From positions 8,184,001-8,248,000 of the forward strand of contig AP026546.1 in assembly GCA_026075535.2 (NCBI GenBank): DNA of 64,000 bases. The letters run 5' to 3'. Position 1 is the first letter of the stretch; every line of letters starts with the position of its first letter. A program made the translations under genes and the position numbers. The notes beneath the pieces were generated by a model, which was given only the letters and a program-made list of their open reading frames with translations, had not been told where the DNA came from and did not search any database. The stretch is from Tricholoma matsutake. Lineage: Eukaryota; Basidiomycota; Agaricomycetes; Agaricales; Tricholomataceae. Below, piece by piece: positions 22,601 through 33,554 of this stretch.

Positions 22601-24709
22601 CAGACAGTGTTTGAGGAGTTGAAGAGGAAGTTTGTGGAGGGACCAATATTAGCCCCAGTAGATTTCACATGCCCTTTGCGAGTGGAATCCGATGCATCCG
22701 ATTTTGCTACTGGAGCGGTATTATAAATGCTGTGTGAAGATGACAAATGGCATCCTTGTGCATACTTGTCAAAAGGGTTGAATGATGTGGAGAGGAATTA
22801 TGATGTGCATGACAAAGAGATGTTGGGGATAATACCAGCATTGGAGGCATGGAGGCATTATTTGGAGGGATGTACACATCAGATTGAGATCTGGATGGAT
22901 CATCAAAATCTGCAATACTTCATGTCCACTAAAAAGCTTAATCGCCGGCAAGCACGTTGGGCACTATTCCTATCACGTTTCAACTTTCACTTGGTCCACA
23001 AAGCGGGAAGCTTAATGAGGAAAGCAGATGCATTATCCAGACGTATTGATCATAAAAGGGAGGTGGAGGAGGACAATAAAAATGTTACCTTACTCAAACC
23101 CGAATACTTTCGCATTTGCACTATGCATCAAGGGCATCTATTAATAGATAGCTCGGAAACAGAAATGTTGTCTAAAATTAGACAATGTTCGGAAATGGAC
23201 GATGAAGTAGTGGAAGCCATGAAAGCTCTGAAGGGAGAGAAGAAAGGTAATATCAAAGGAGATGAGTGGGCTGAGGAACAAGGGTTGGTGTTGTTTTGAG
23301 GAAAAGTGTATGTACCAAAGGATCAGGATTTGCAAAGGGAGATCGTCCAGTTACATCACAATACACTGATTGCTGGACACCCAGGAAGATGGAAGATGTT
23401 GGAATTAGTAATGAGAAATTATTGGTGGCCCGGAATTTCAAAGTATGTGTTGGGGTATGTGGATGGATGTGATACGTGCATGAGGGGGAAGAAATTTCCA
23501 GAGAAACCTGCAGGAAAATTAATGCCGAACCCTATACCTAAAGTGCCATGGCGAGATATATCTGTGGATTTTATTACTGGATTACCTGAGGCTCAAGGGT
23601 ATGATGCAATATTTGTAGTATGCAACCGCTTTACAAAGGAGGTCCATATTATTCCTACTACTACAGAAACCTCATCATTGGGCTTGGCGCACCTCTATCT
23701 AAATCAGGTATGGCGGTTACATGGGTTACCCGATACCATTATCTCTGATCGTGGACCACAATTTGCTTCCGCATTTATGCGAGAACTAAACAACATATTG
23801 GGAATTCAAACTAAATTATCTATGGCATATCACTCGCAGACTGATGGGCAGACAGAGAGAATGAATCAGGAGTTGGAGCAGTACCTACGTATGTTTGTCA
23901 ACTACCGACAAACCGACTGGCCTGAATGGTTGGCAATTGCCGAATTTTCCCACAATAACAAATTCCATTTGGCTACTCGTATGTCACCCTTTTTCGCGAA
24001 TTATGGATATCATCCTCGCATGGGAGTAGAACCCAGAAGGGAAGTCAAAGTACAGTCGGTAGAAGACTTTGTATCTAAGATGCAAAAGGTACAAGAGGAA
24101 GCAGAGGCGGCATTGAAGAAAGCATGTGATGACATGATGCGACATGCAAATTGTACTCAAGCACACGCTCCAGAGTACAAAGTTGGTGACTTGGTATGGC
24201 TAAGTACCAAGGACCTGAATATTCCACGACCTTCGAGGAAATTTACGGAAAAACAAGTTGGCCCATATGCGATCTCTAAAGTAATCTTGCCTAATGTGGT
24301 AGTGCTAAAATTACCCCGATCATTCAAGATTGATCCCGAGATTAATGTATCCCACCTACGCCCTTACTGCCCGCCCACTATTCCTGGCCAACAAACTACT
24401 CCGCAACCTCCGATAATAGTAGAAGGTGCTCCAGAATACATAGTTGAAGAAATTCTAGACTCACGTCTTCGACGGAACAAATTGGAGTTCTTAATAAAGT
24501 GGAAAAACTATACTGACAAAAATAATTTGTGGGAACCCAAAGAGAATTGTAAGCGAGTGCGTAACGCAATCACCCAATTCTTTAAACATAATCTGAATGC
24601 TCCGCGTCGCATTGTGAGAATGGTGTATGAGGGGATGAAATTCCAGCCTTACCAAAATCTCACAGAGGGGACAGATGTAATATTTTCTCGCCTGGAAGTC
24701 GAGGCATAA
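19636..24709 (+). pseudogene. Gypsy-2 gag-pol, decayed
   Basis: Gag is recognisable only at its start (19636-19971, ending near YAPPQIFDGD). The stretch 19972-21060 has no readable gag and may contain foreign sequence. Pol starts with protease motif ALLDSGATGLFI near 21150. RT spans about 21850-22720 with LDL-WGYNN, FFGMTNSP and the catalytic IFIDDILIF. RNase H (DASDFATGAVL, HDKEMLGI, TDH-like MDHQNL) follows. Integrase (23306-24709) has the HHCC region (HHNTLIAGHPGRWK...CDTC), SDRGPQF and DGQTERMNQELE, and ends with a chromodomain (YIVEEILDSRLRR...FLIKWKNY). Stops at 21186, 21744, 21875, 22061 and 23297 are TGA at expected Arg positions; one TAA at 22724 is not. A shift lies near 21840. Confidence 0.92.
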
Positions 24710-24720
24710 AAGGGGGGTAA

Positions 24721-25119
24721 TGTTAGGAAACCACCCCATTACCTAATAAAATTTCATTTTTATTTTATTATGTCAAATTACGCTACATGACACCAAATGA
24801 TGCTACACTTTGATAGCATGAGAATTTTATTTCGCACGCATCAATATGTATGTGCATGTACGAATGTGTCAGTAACAACAATGTACAATATATGTAACAT
24901 AGTATATAAACCCTAAATACATGCCTAGGGGACCCCAGTTGTGTTCTCTTAGGTATTCCACCTACGCTTTTGGTGTGAAAGGCCTTTGTCAACAAACTCA
25001 CCTATTAATAACCCCTCACATCAAAACCATCAATTCCCCATCACGCGCGCGGATCCCACCCCCTTCTTGTAGAAAGAACCTGCAGTCTTAGCTAGCAGAT
25101 AGTGGGTGTCGCCCAAACA
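24721..25119 (+). repeat. Gypsy-2 right LTR (399 bp)
   Basis: Matches 18746-19147 with a few percent difference and small indels; ends GTCGCCCAAACA before CTTTC. Confidence 0.9.
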
Positions 25120-25355
25120 CTTTCATTCTTTGTGTAGCTGGCCTCACATATATATAGAGGAGACAGTCAACCATTCACCTCAGTCACTTATACAGAGACT
25201 GAGGTGAGTGTGTTTGTTATTACTCAATTATGAATCATTACTTACTGTACCTATAGTTAAACTCTGATTATGCTAGGTACAGTATTTGTATTACCTAAAG
25301 TCACTTATACAGAGACTGAGTTAAACTCTGATTATGCTAGGATTGAATTTCTATA
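25120..25355 (+). repeat. Copia-1 right LTR, second piece
   Basis: Starts with the duplicated CTTTC and continues the LTR from CATTCTTTGTGTAGC to TTTCTATA, matching 13586-13816. Followed by the ATGTT duplication. Confidence 0.9.
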
Positions 25356-25432
25356 ATGTTGACAGCCAAAGATAAAGCAACTTGATGAATGACTGACAAA
25401 CTGTAAGGTGGAGGCACATCAAGCATGAGCCC
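25356..25432 (+). pseudogene. Probable C-terminal end of the LINE ORF1
   Basis: Past the duplicated ATGTT the sequence reads on as a short stretch resembling the end of LINE ORF1 proteins (QLDE then LTNCKVEAHQA and a stop at about 25430). A stop and a possible frameshift make this tentative. The position is what removing Copia-1 predicts. Confidence 0.35.
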
Positions 25433-25439
25433 CTTTCCA

Positions 25440-28400
25440 ATCTTTCATCCCCATCTTCAACAGACATTACGAGCCTTTGCAATACCCTCTTCTTTTTCCT
25501 CATGGAACGAGTATATCTTCAGATGAACAGGGTCATCTACATAAAGTCTTGCCTCTCACCCAACGACAATGGTACAAAAATTTGCTTCTGACCGACAATC
25601 ATTTTTTGTGCTTTGGGTGTTTGACATCCAAATATCTCTGTGATATGTACTCGTGCATTGAAGAAGAAAGGCTGCTATTCATTCACAGGGGCCGCCTACA
25701 GTATGCTCATCAAATTGGTGGCAATCCTGATTTGGAAGATAACTCAATCAATATTCGTCTACCAGTCAGTTTCTTAGGATCCAGAGAATGGTGTTCAAGT
25801 GAGGCAGCAGATTCTCTTGCGCTTGCTCAAGAATTCAGAAGAGCATCACTATTTATCACCATGACTTGCAATACTGACTGGCCCAAGATCATTGAATGCC
25901 TCTGTCCTGGTCAAACAGCCTATGATGTTCCTATCATCGTTGCTCACGCTTTCAAGTGGCATTTACAGCGACTGCTTGACATCCTCGACTCCAAATTTGG
26001 AACTGTCACATATATGATCCACATCATCGAGTTTCAGAAAAGAGGGTTCCCCCATGCTCACATTGTGCTCAAAGTGTGCCACCGATTTGCTATCTACTGC
26101 AATCTCATCCCTTATCATTGTTTACATAGGTCAGCCCTGAACTTCCCTTTGATAAAATCAACGAGATCATCAAAGGTGAATTACCTAGAAACAATCCCAG
26201 ATTATGCCAAAAAATCAAAAAATATATGACTCACTCAAAAGACCATCTCACTCGAGAGACTAGCTGCTGCTGAAAAGGTAACCGATGCATCTATGGGCTT
26301 CCTAAACCGATTACACCAGAGACATACATCGATGAGGATGGACAAGTGCACTTCCAAACTCAAACTGAAGAAGATCAGTGGATTGCGTCACATATCCCAG
26401 AACTGATTGATGAACTCGATTGCCACATTTTCATAGACATCGTATACACAGTTGCTGTTTTCATGTACCTTTACAAGTACATGTTCAAAGGGCCTGACCA
26501 CTCTCAATTCCATGTGCACCGTGATGACCATGGCAAAGATGCAGAACAAAACAAGCAACAACCAAGGAACGAGATCAAGGATTATGTTGATGGCCGCTAT
26601 CTTGGTTCTATTGAAGCTGCATGGTGGATGCTCGGTTTCCACATCACTAAAAAAAACCAGCTGTTTGCCCTCTGCCTGTGCATCTCCCAGGCGAAAACAT
26701 TCCACAATTTCTGAAAGATGACTCAGCTTCATCACTGATACACTACTTCCAACGACCTAACCTTCCGCAGTTTGAAAACTTGACATATATTCAGTACAAT
26801 CAACTCTACGTTTTTTATCATTACAACGACAACACCATTCTCGCAGATGACAAATTTTTAGAAAACCCGATCTGTGGTGCAGGCATGTGAAAAGTGCGAA
26901 AATGCAGAGCAGGTCATCCAAACGTAGCATGAATTCAAGCCATCTCACCCACTGTTGGAGAACTTTTCTATCTGCGCTGCTTGCTAATGCATCGCCCTGT
27001 GAGGTGTTATGAAGATCTGCGAAGATTTGAACATCAGACATTCGACACATACCATGAAGCTGCCATCCATTTAGGACTGTTCAGCAATAACGACAAAGGA
27101 TTCTATGCAATTGAAGAAGTGGTATCCTCTTATGTTCCACCCTCCCAACTGCAGTTTTTATTTGCTTGCATCATCATCGAAGGGTACCCTGCTCAACCAT
27201 TGTGGGATACTTTCAGCAAAGCATTGTCTGCTGACTTCATCCAGAGCTTACATTCTACAAAACGTGGCATTGATTGCACTCTGCAGCAAATAGGAGAATA
27301 CATTGAAGATGGCGGTCAGTCTTTACAACAGTATGGCTTACCTCAACCACAACTGTGGTCACCTGAAGTCACCAGTGAAATTGAAGCTTTCAAGAATCAC
27401 CTTGAGATGCTGCATATGCAGGTGTCCGAAGAGCAGACAATGATGAATCTTGAGCAACAACATGTGTTCCACTCCATTTACAGCGATATCACAGATGTGA
27501 ACAATACCAAAATTGCATGCCAACCTCTGTTCATCAAAGGACAACCTGGAAGAGGGAAAATGTACATCGTGGATGTGATTGTCAAATTTTTGTGCAGTGA
27601 AGGGAAGATCCTGCTCACTGTGGGAACAAGTGCACTAGCAGCTTCTCTCCATGAACGAGGTCACACAGCACACAACTTATTCAACATTCCTGTTACTGAG
27701 GTGTGCATATTGATCTCCGTTCTGATCCTTTTGACCTTTCACCCAAGGATAACAGTGATCTTTGCTCAAAAATCCACCCAGAAACTTATTGTGCCAAATT
27801 GATTGCAAGTGCTTCTGCCATCGTATGGGAGGAACTTCCCAGTGCTAACAATGCTGTAATTGAGTGTGCCAACAACATCTGTCGACAAATCAAACACTCT
27901 TCATGCCCTTTTGGAGGAATTCCTTTCATAGGCCTCAGTGACTTTCAGCAAATCTCCCCTATTGTCAAAGGTCAAGGACCAACTCCTGCTCTGAATGCAT
28001 CCATAAAATCTTCACAACTGTGGCAAGAATTTAAAGTCCACACTCTTAACTATCCACATCGCTCATGTGCAGATCCTGAATATACTGCATTCATTGACCA
28101 CATCAGAGAAGATTACAAACATCCACAAACATCTCTGCACCTTATAGAATGTGTCAACAGCCTCGATGAAGCACAGCAATTCCTCTTTCCTCCTGAAATA
28201 CTCAATAACCCTTTCCTGGATATTAAGAGGGCTTTCTTGACCCCTCTGAACATCTATGTAGATGAATTCAATGAAAAGATGCTCCAATGCTTGCCAGGTG
28301 AACTAGGTAACCAGCTTCACCGCTAGCTCCTTGATAATCGCTTATCGATTGCATAAAATCATACTACAGTGCCAACTTCATCAAAGAAGATGATGACATC

Positions 28401-28928
28401 ATTCTCAATGACCACGCAGGACTTGAATTCCTGTCCCTCATCAATCACAACAGAGTACCTCTGCACCATTTGAGGCTGAAGATAGGAGCAGTATGTACTC
28501 TGATGAGGAACATGTCCATGAAAAAAGGCCTGGTGAAAAATGTGGGTGTAATCGTTGAACAACTTCAACATCGTTTTGTTCAAGTCCACATCATGAACAA
28601 CCTCACAGGAGCTTTGGGTGAAGCAATATCTATCCCATGCATTTGGTTTGAATTCACGCCTGCCAATTCATCCTGGACCATTCAGCGCTTACAGTTTCCT
28701 CTGAGATTAGTGTATGCATCGACATTCCATGGATGTGTAGGCCTCACTCTCAACAAAAGTGTTGTTGACTCACGATCTGAGGTCTTTGCACACAGTCAAC
28801 TGTACACATCTATCTCGCGAGTGTGCAACCGCAATGACACTCGAGTTCTGCACAGCAAAAACGAAACTCCTGATGTTACACATGACCACATAACCACAAA
28901 TGTCATATATAAAGATTTATTGCTGTAG
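25440..28928 (+). pseudogene. Helitron Rep-helicase remnant
   Basis: The first frame starts in PIFNRHYEPLQYPLLFPHGT and carries the Helitron-like N domain with SLFITMTCNTDWPKI and the HUH relaxase motif in RGFPHAHIVL (about 26041-26070). Next come YLYKYMFKGPD and the Glu/Tyr-containing RYLGSIEAAWW. The C-terminal part is a Pif1-type helicase. Its Walker A is GQPGRGKM (about 27537), with Met where Thr is expected, and its Walker B is degenerate (VWEELPSAN). It ends RLVYASTFHGCVGLTL...QLYTSISRV and TAG at 28926-28928. Pieces lie in several frames (25477, 26346, 26678, 26981, 27703, 28470), so it is inactive. Helitrons move by rolling-circle replication. The 5' TC and 3' hairpin-CTRR ends were not located. 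Confidence 0.88.
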
Positions 28929-29654
28929 TGTTACATTTCTCAAAATCGATACATATTGCATGCAGCATAACTCACTGCCCATGAAAAAAAAAATGAGATC
29001 TAAAAAACAACTAACAATAGTCTACTTAGCAGCAACACGCACCTTTGACATGGCGGCAACCGATTAACAAAAGAAACAAATGTGGACCACAGGACAAGAA
29101 GGCTAGCACCATTCATCAAATTTGAAAACAGCTGGCAATCACAAACTCACTGGCAACAGGAACAGATGACCTCGAACTACACCTCGCAAATGTTCTTCAA
29201 AAAAGAACACCCGAACACTACCATCAGCTGCTTCAAAATACTGGATATCAGATGCACAATCGCTCAAACCAAATATCAACAAAAATTAACATGAAAACGC
29301 CTCCTTCTCCTGAACCCAACTTCTTCTAACAGATACTCAAAAACTGCGACATCAGAAGAGCAAATTATAGAGAGCCATCATCCGGACATGGCCTGACCCA
29401 GTCAAGGCGTGGTTTGCAGATACGATGGAGTGCGTGAGGGCTACTTGCAGAAAAACAAAATTCAACCACGAAACACCAACCAACACCACCACGTGATCAC
29501 ATCACCACTGGCAGCAATCCACAATCACCCATGAGAGGTAACAGAGCAGCGCAGCTGCAAGCACTTGTACATATTACTCATTTCTGGACTATTTGAGTCA
29601 ATTCACCACCTGCAGTCATGTGAAGAACTCGATGCGACTGTTTCATTCAGAAAG
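28929..29654. other. Downstream of the Helitron, no gene seen
   Basis: Probably includes the non-coding 3' tail of the Helitron. Open frames are short and show no domain. Confidence 0.4.
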
Positions 29655-30194
29655 TCTGGGTATTGGAAATTCCCACAAGTCCAGTCCATCCAGTCCTGTC
29701 CCATGAGTTCACCCACTATCAAATTGTGTATTTGAGTACCTGCTACATATTATTTATCTTCCCAAAATATTTTAAGCTATCTATGCACATTGGAAAGGCT
29801 CATAATCTGCCTATTATATTGGTTTTGTTTGTCACATGACTTTAAGCAGTCTGAGGCACTGTGCCTCCCTCCTGCTATCAGTTCACTATAATTAATGACT
29901 GAGATCTGACTTGTGTTACTACATCCAAATGTACCTTCAAAATGCCTGTGAGAAGAGTAGAACATCCTTACTGACACACACCAGTCACAGTTGTGACCCA
30001 GGTCACAATACATAATCAACAAATAATCCATTTCTTGACAATTTACCAACTTGTATTAGGGCAATTTGCATAGAACATACATATTATATCATCTTTGATT
30101 ATTGTTTGACCCTTTGGTTGAGTAACACCAAGGGGACTGGACTGGACTGGATGGACTGGACGGACTGGACTTGTGGGAATTTCCAATACCCAGA
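29655..30194. mobile_element. Small inverted-repeat element with GGACT-rich ends
   Basis: The left arm at 29655-29696 (TCTGGGTATTGGAAATTCCC then ACAAGTCCAGTCC repeats) is the inverse complement of the right arm at about 30150-30194. The right arm extends further as iterated GGACT/TGGAC units. The total length of 540 bp and absence of coding capacity suggest a MITE-like or fold-back element. A target duplication was not identified. Confidence 0.65.
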
Positions 30195-30317
30195 TGTCCT
30201 CGTTTCGTTAATTGGCTGAATTGTTGCACGTGATGCTATTGAGTCCGAAATCGTGTACCACGGTTTGACGCGGACGTCTGACCCCCACACGTGAACACAG
30301 ACTACCTCCATATGTCT

Positions 30318-30450
30318 TCAGTATTGCTGATACTAAGTTTTACGTGTACTTAAGCCAGGTTTGCGCCTTTGTGTTGACTTTCTACTCGACACGATTCTGT
30401 TGTCAACGAACGCTGCACGATTGGCCTTGTATTCGACGCCGCTCTTTCTT
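30318..30450 (+). repeat. Dispersed repeat shared with 40655-40807 (inverted copy)
   Basis: About 130 bp from TCAGTATTGCTGATACTAAG to CGACGCCGCTCTTTCT match the minus strand of 40655-40807, with one gap of roughly 20 bases. It lies just upstream of the gene at 30606 and may be part of its promoter or 5' leader. Confidence 0.75.
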
Positions 30451-30605
30451 CCACCTCGATTGGGAATAATGGATCCATTTAACTAATCTTGTGCTTGGTG
30501 ATCCGTCAACCTTGACAACCTTGTACTCAAAAACGGTTATAATTCAATGGAGAATCCTCCTGATTCCTCCGTCCTTGACTCGAGTCATCACGGCTTTGCC
30601 ACGCT

Positions 30606-31651
30606 ATGGGACTGACTCCTTCTACATCTTCTGCCAAATCTGCTCCGCCACGGGGGCCCAAAGGAAGGGCGAGAGACCTTTTGGTCCAACCACGGAACCA
30701 ACGGTTCGTGAACCTCACTCAATCTAGACTTCAAGCTGCTGTTCACGGAACAGGACTGTCCGTCTTCACTCCATCGCCGAAAGAGCTCTCGGATGCTGCT
30801 CAGCTAGCCAGATCTAGACTAACGTATGTGATGAGGCTGCGGTTTGACATGAACAAGTGTCCACCCCCACCAGGGTAAGAACGAACATTTATTTCTTTTG
30901 GGTTCTCTGCTCCACCTCTAATGAGTCCTCAGTTACGTCCGGGTGCAATTCTTCATGTCGCTCGATATGATAAAATATGTGGGCCGAAAGCCAAGTCTAG
31001 AGGCCGATCTTCCACTGGAACCGACAGGGGAGTTTGATATGAAGAGAGTTAGGGAATTATGGGGTTTGGAGAAGTGCGTTGTATGTTTGAACCAGTCCTT
31101 TGGCCCGAAGTTTTTTCGTCTCATTTCCTGGATCCAGCCTATTGATCCAGTACGCTGGAAAGTCTTCGAACCAGTTTCAGATCGCATCTCTCCGCTCGCT
31201 GTCATGACACTGAGCGCACACTACAATGCGCTCCGATTCATCGGTACATACATTCATTATATGTGCCGTGTGACCAAAAGTAACTGATGAACGGAATTTA
31301 CATTCAGAACCCTCCGTCTCCCAATCCACGCTCATCAAACGACGCATCCGGCACGCTGCAGTGCCTCGCCTTCTCGCCCTTTACACTTTCTATACTGCGG
31401 TATCACGTCGCTGCGAACAATTCCTGGCCCACTACACAAGCCTTATTGTCTGGTATTCAGCGGCCCAGCGACAGCGAGAAATTTTCGAATGGAGACTTCA
31501 GCGGTGGGCATCGGAGAATGAAGAGCTGGGACGCATGGTCCTCGCTCTGTGTATTATTGCTATTATTGTGTTCATTGTCTCGCTTATGGAGGGATATGTT
31601 GATGTGGGGTCAACTGAACGTGTAGAGCGGTGGATATGGATGAGGGTCTAG
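30606..31651 (+). CDS. Predicted single-pass membrane protein, unknown function
   Basis: Three exons fit well: 30606-30874, 30933-31243 and 31308-31651, joined by gtaaga...cag and gtacat...cag introns. They give 307 residues with no internal stop. The N-terminus is Ser/Pro/Arg-rich (MGLTPSTSSAKSAPPRG). The middle is mixed with FGPKFFRLISWIQPIDPVRW. The C-terminal third has a basic helical region (KRRIRHAAVPRLL), a likely amphipathic helix (QRQREIFEWRLQRWASENEE) and one hydrophobic helix, ALCIIAIIVFIVSL, close to the C-terminus. That layout suggests a tail-anchored or single-pass protein. A 22-codon upstream ORF (ATG 30547) overlaps the start and could dampen translation. No family recognised. 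Confidence 0.7.
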
Positions 31652-32364
31652 TGGTAGAGCCGAACGAGGGTGATTTTGATGGGGCAGAAACCAAAGTGAA
31701 AGCTGTATTTGTGGATAACTCAAAAACGGCGGGAGGGGCGGATAGGGATTGGTCTATCATCATCTTCAAGATGATATCTTGGTGCCAGGAAGGGAACAAC
31801 CATTATACACTATGCTCACTCTATCAGTATCCTATGCATTCCTTACATATGGGGCGTTTTCAAACCGCTTGTACTAATACTTTATGCACCATCTTATATA
31901 CAGTCTGAAAATGCTATTTACGAGAGCGTTGGCAAATCTCACCAGTGCAGCCAGAATGGAGCTTGTCAAAATTGAGATACTAACTGATGAGACAGTATAG
32001 GTACAGATGTAAAATATGATGACCATTAATCTGAATCATAACAGATCAGGTTCGTATTGCCTTGAAAATTCCTCAGCCTTGTTCAGACAGGCACCTTCTT
32101 TGGGCGACTTGCGTGCTGTTATAAGAACGATAATTCGCCCTCGATCTCCTGCACGTCCTACACTGACATGTACTTCCGAACCCCCAATGCATGCTGCCAT
32201 TGGGAAAGACCATGACCTGGGCATATGTACCTGCCACGGACATAGTGACTTATAGACTGGGTGGACCAAGGGTGGACATGAATATAATATGGTTTACGAC
32301 CCCGCGAAGGGTTATCCAAACTCGAGGAAGTCAGAAGCGTTGATCTTCAGAGACTATTACAGCT
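31652..32364. other. Intergenic region, no supported gene
   Basis: Short frames on both strands around 32016-32269 are unsupported. Nothing repetitive was recognised. Confidence 0.4.
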
Positions 32365-32849
32365 ATCTGCAAAACCGTAGGCCACTCCAAAAAAACAGTT
32401 TGTCCGCCTATATTTGTACCAACATCCATTGCTGACACGTCCACGGATTAGACCCAACTGTCATTTGTGCTAGAGTATTAGTTGCTATTCTATTCTATTA
32501 TCACTGGCATAATGTCGAACTTCCGCTACATCTCAGAGGATCAAAAGAAGCTCATTGTGATCATGTCGGCCCACAAAGGACATAGTGGCAGTGACAGGGA
32601 TTAGTGAACGTGCTATCCGTCGAGTTATGTGTTGGAGATTGTTGCGATTCATGGTTGAGAATGCTGAAGGACGCTGGTCATGTTGAGGAGTTAATATAGT
32701 CGATGTAAACTAGAAGCCAAGATACATTCCAAATCATTGGTGACTAAAGGCAGAGTAGTGTGAGTCGGCGTCAGCCTTACCAAAAATGGATGTTTGTACA
32801 AATAGGCGGACAAACTGTTTTTCTGGAGTGGACTACGGTTTTGCAGATT
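32365..32849 (+). mobile_element. Tc1/mariner-derived inverted-repeat remnant
   Basis: Arms of about 65 bp at 32365-32430 (ATCTGCAAAACCGTAG...) and 32785-32849 are inverted copies of each other. Between them, near 32513-32640, the plus strand carries a broken transposase start: MSNFRYISEDQKKLIVIMSAH, then after a shift KDIVAVTGISERAIRRVM. That is the helix-turn-helix N-terminus of a Tc1/mariner-like (IS630-type) transposase. The catalytic region is deleted. The left flank reads TA next to the arm, as expected, but the right flank does not clearly do so. Confidence 0.65.
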
Positions 32850-32894
32850 GTTCTGGACCCAGTTGCTGGTGTGGCTTTCTAGGAGTCGAAATGA

Positions 32895-33200
32895 AATACA
32901 TGTTCTCGTGCCCATCGTAAAGAGATCAAAACAACAAAACCGGAAGATGAGTGGATTTCCCAATGGTTGAAGCTCTCCACCATGTCCAATATGGACGCCA
33001 TTCGAGAACTTGCTGCCATTCAGATCTCAACGGCCCCGACCGACGTCGACCCAAATTGTGCCGTGACTCGGAGAAGAGTATAGTGTCCCAGTATGCCTGC
33101 GATTGGGCTATCTCCATGTCGCTCTAAGGGCTATCTCCAATGTCTTTCGAGGAGGGGCAACCCGGTTGTGTCATTTGCGTGGACGATGCCGCAAATAATC
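32895..33200 (+). pseudogene. Fragment of a BTB/POZ-domain protein C-terminus
   Basis: One frame reads LKLSTMSNMDAIRELA, then other frames give a Trp/Cys-containing stretch and MSFEEGQ. This pattern (a short helix starting STMW/SNMDxIR, later PxSxEEGxxLG) is seen at the C-terminus of basidiomycete BTB/POZ proteins. At least two shifts and no N-terminal BTB domain are present, so it is debris next to the mariner remnant. Confidence 0.4.
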
Positions 33201-33554
33201 GGTTTTTAGAAGGACTAATATTATCGAGATAAGATGAGCGCTGACCTGCGAGAAGTCACAAAGATCTATAAGTCGTACGCCAATGTCATGAGGATCTAGG
33301 TTTCCTGCGGTTGAAAGACTGTTTCTGATCAAGCACCCTGCTCGAATATTTAATCATATATTACATATAGCAGTTGCATTCTTCTCAGTATATATAAAAC
33401 CAATATAAAGCTAGTAGCCATCGAATTGCGAATGTACTATGCTATACTTAATACCATATCCCAATCTCTGAATTAGGCTCAGTAAAACACTTGAAGTATA
33501 AAGGAATACTGAGATTCCGGAAAATTAAAAAGAATTTACAGTAGCGTGACCAAA

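Larger units (their letters stand above)
18746..25119 (+). mobile_element. Gypsy-2: chromodomain Ty3/gypsy retrotransposon inside the Copia-1 right LTR
   Basis: LTRs are 18746-19147 and 24721-25119, starting TGTTAGGAAACC. The 5-bp duplication CTTTC flanks the element (18741-18745 and 25120-25124). A polypurine tract AAAAGGGGGG precedes the right LTR. The LTRs differ at roughly 4 percent of sites, mostly TG, CA and CG interchanges. The gag region is badly damaged, while pol is nearly readable. Confidence 0.92.
13474..25355 (+). mobile_element. Copia-1: Ty1/copia retrotransposon carrying nested Gypsy-2
   Basis: LTRs are 13474-13816 (343 bp) and 18623-18745 plus 25125-25355 (354 bp once Gypsy-2 and its duplicated CTTTC are removed; the 11-bp excess is one indel). 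The 5-bp duplication ATGTT flanks the whole element (13469-13473 and 25356-25360). A purine-rich GTGAGGAGGAG precedes the right LTR. GGTTATGGGCC follows the left LTR at the primer-binding position. It lies in the LINE ORF1. LTR differences are mostly TG or CA against CG. Confidence 0.92.

Noticed and set aside
21323..24739. Minus-strand open frames in Gypsy-2
   Set aside because: They mirror the pol reading frame and encode no recognisable protein.
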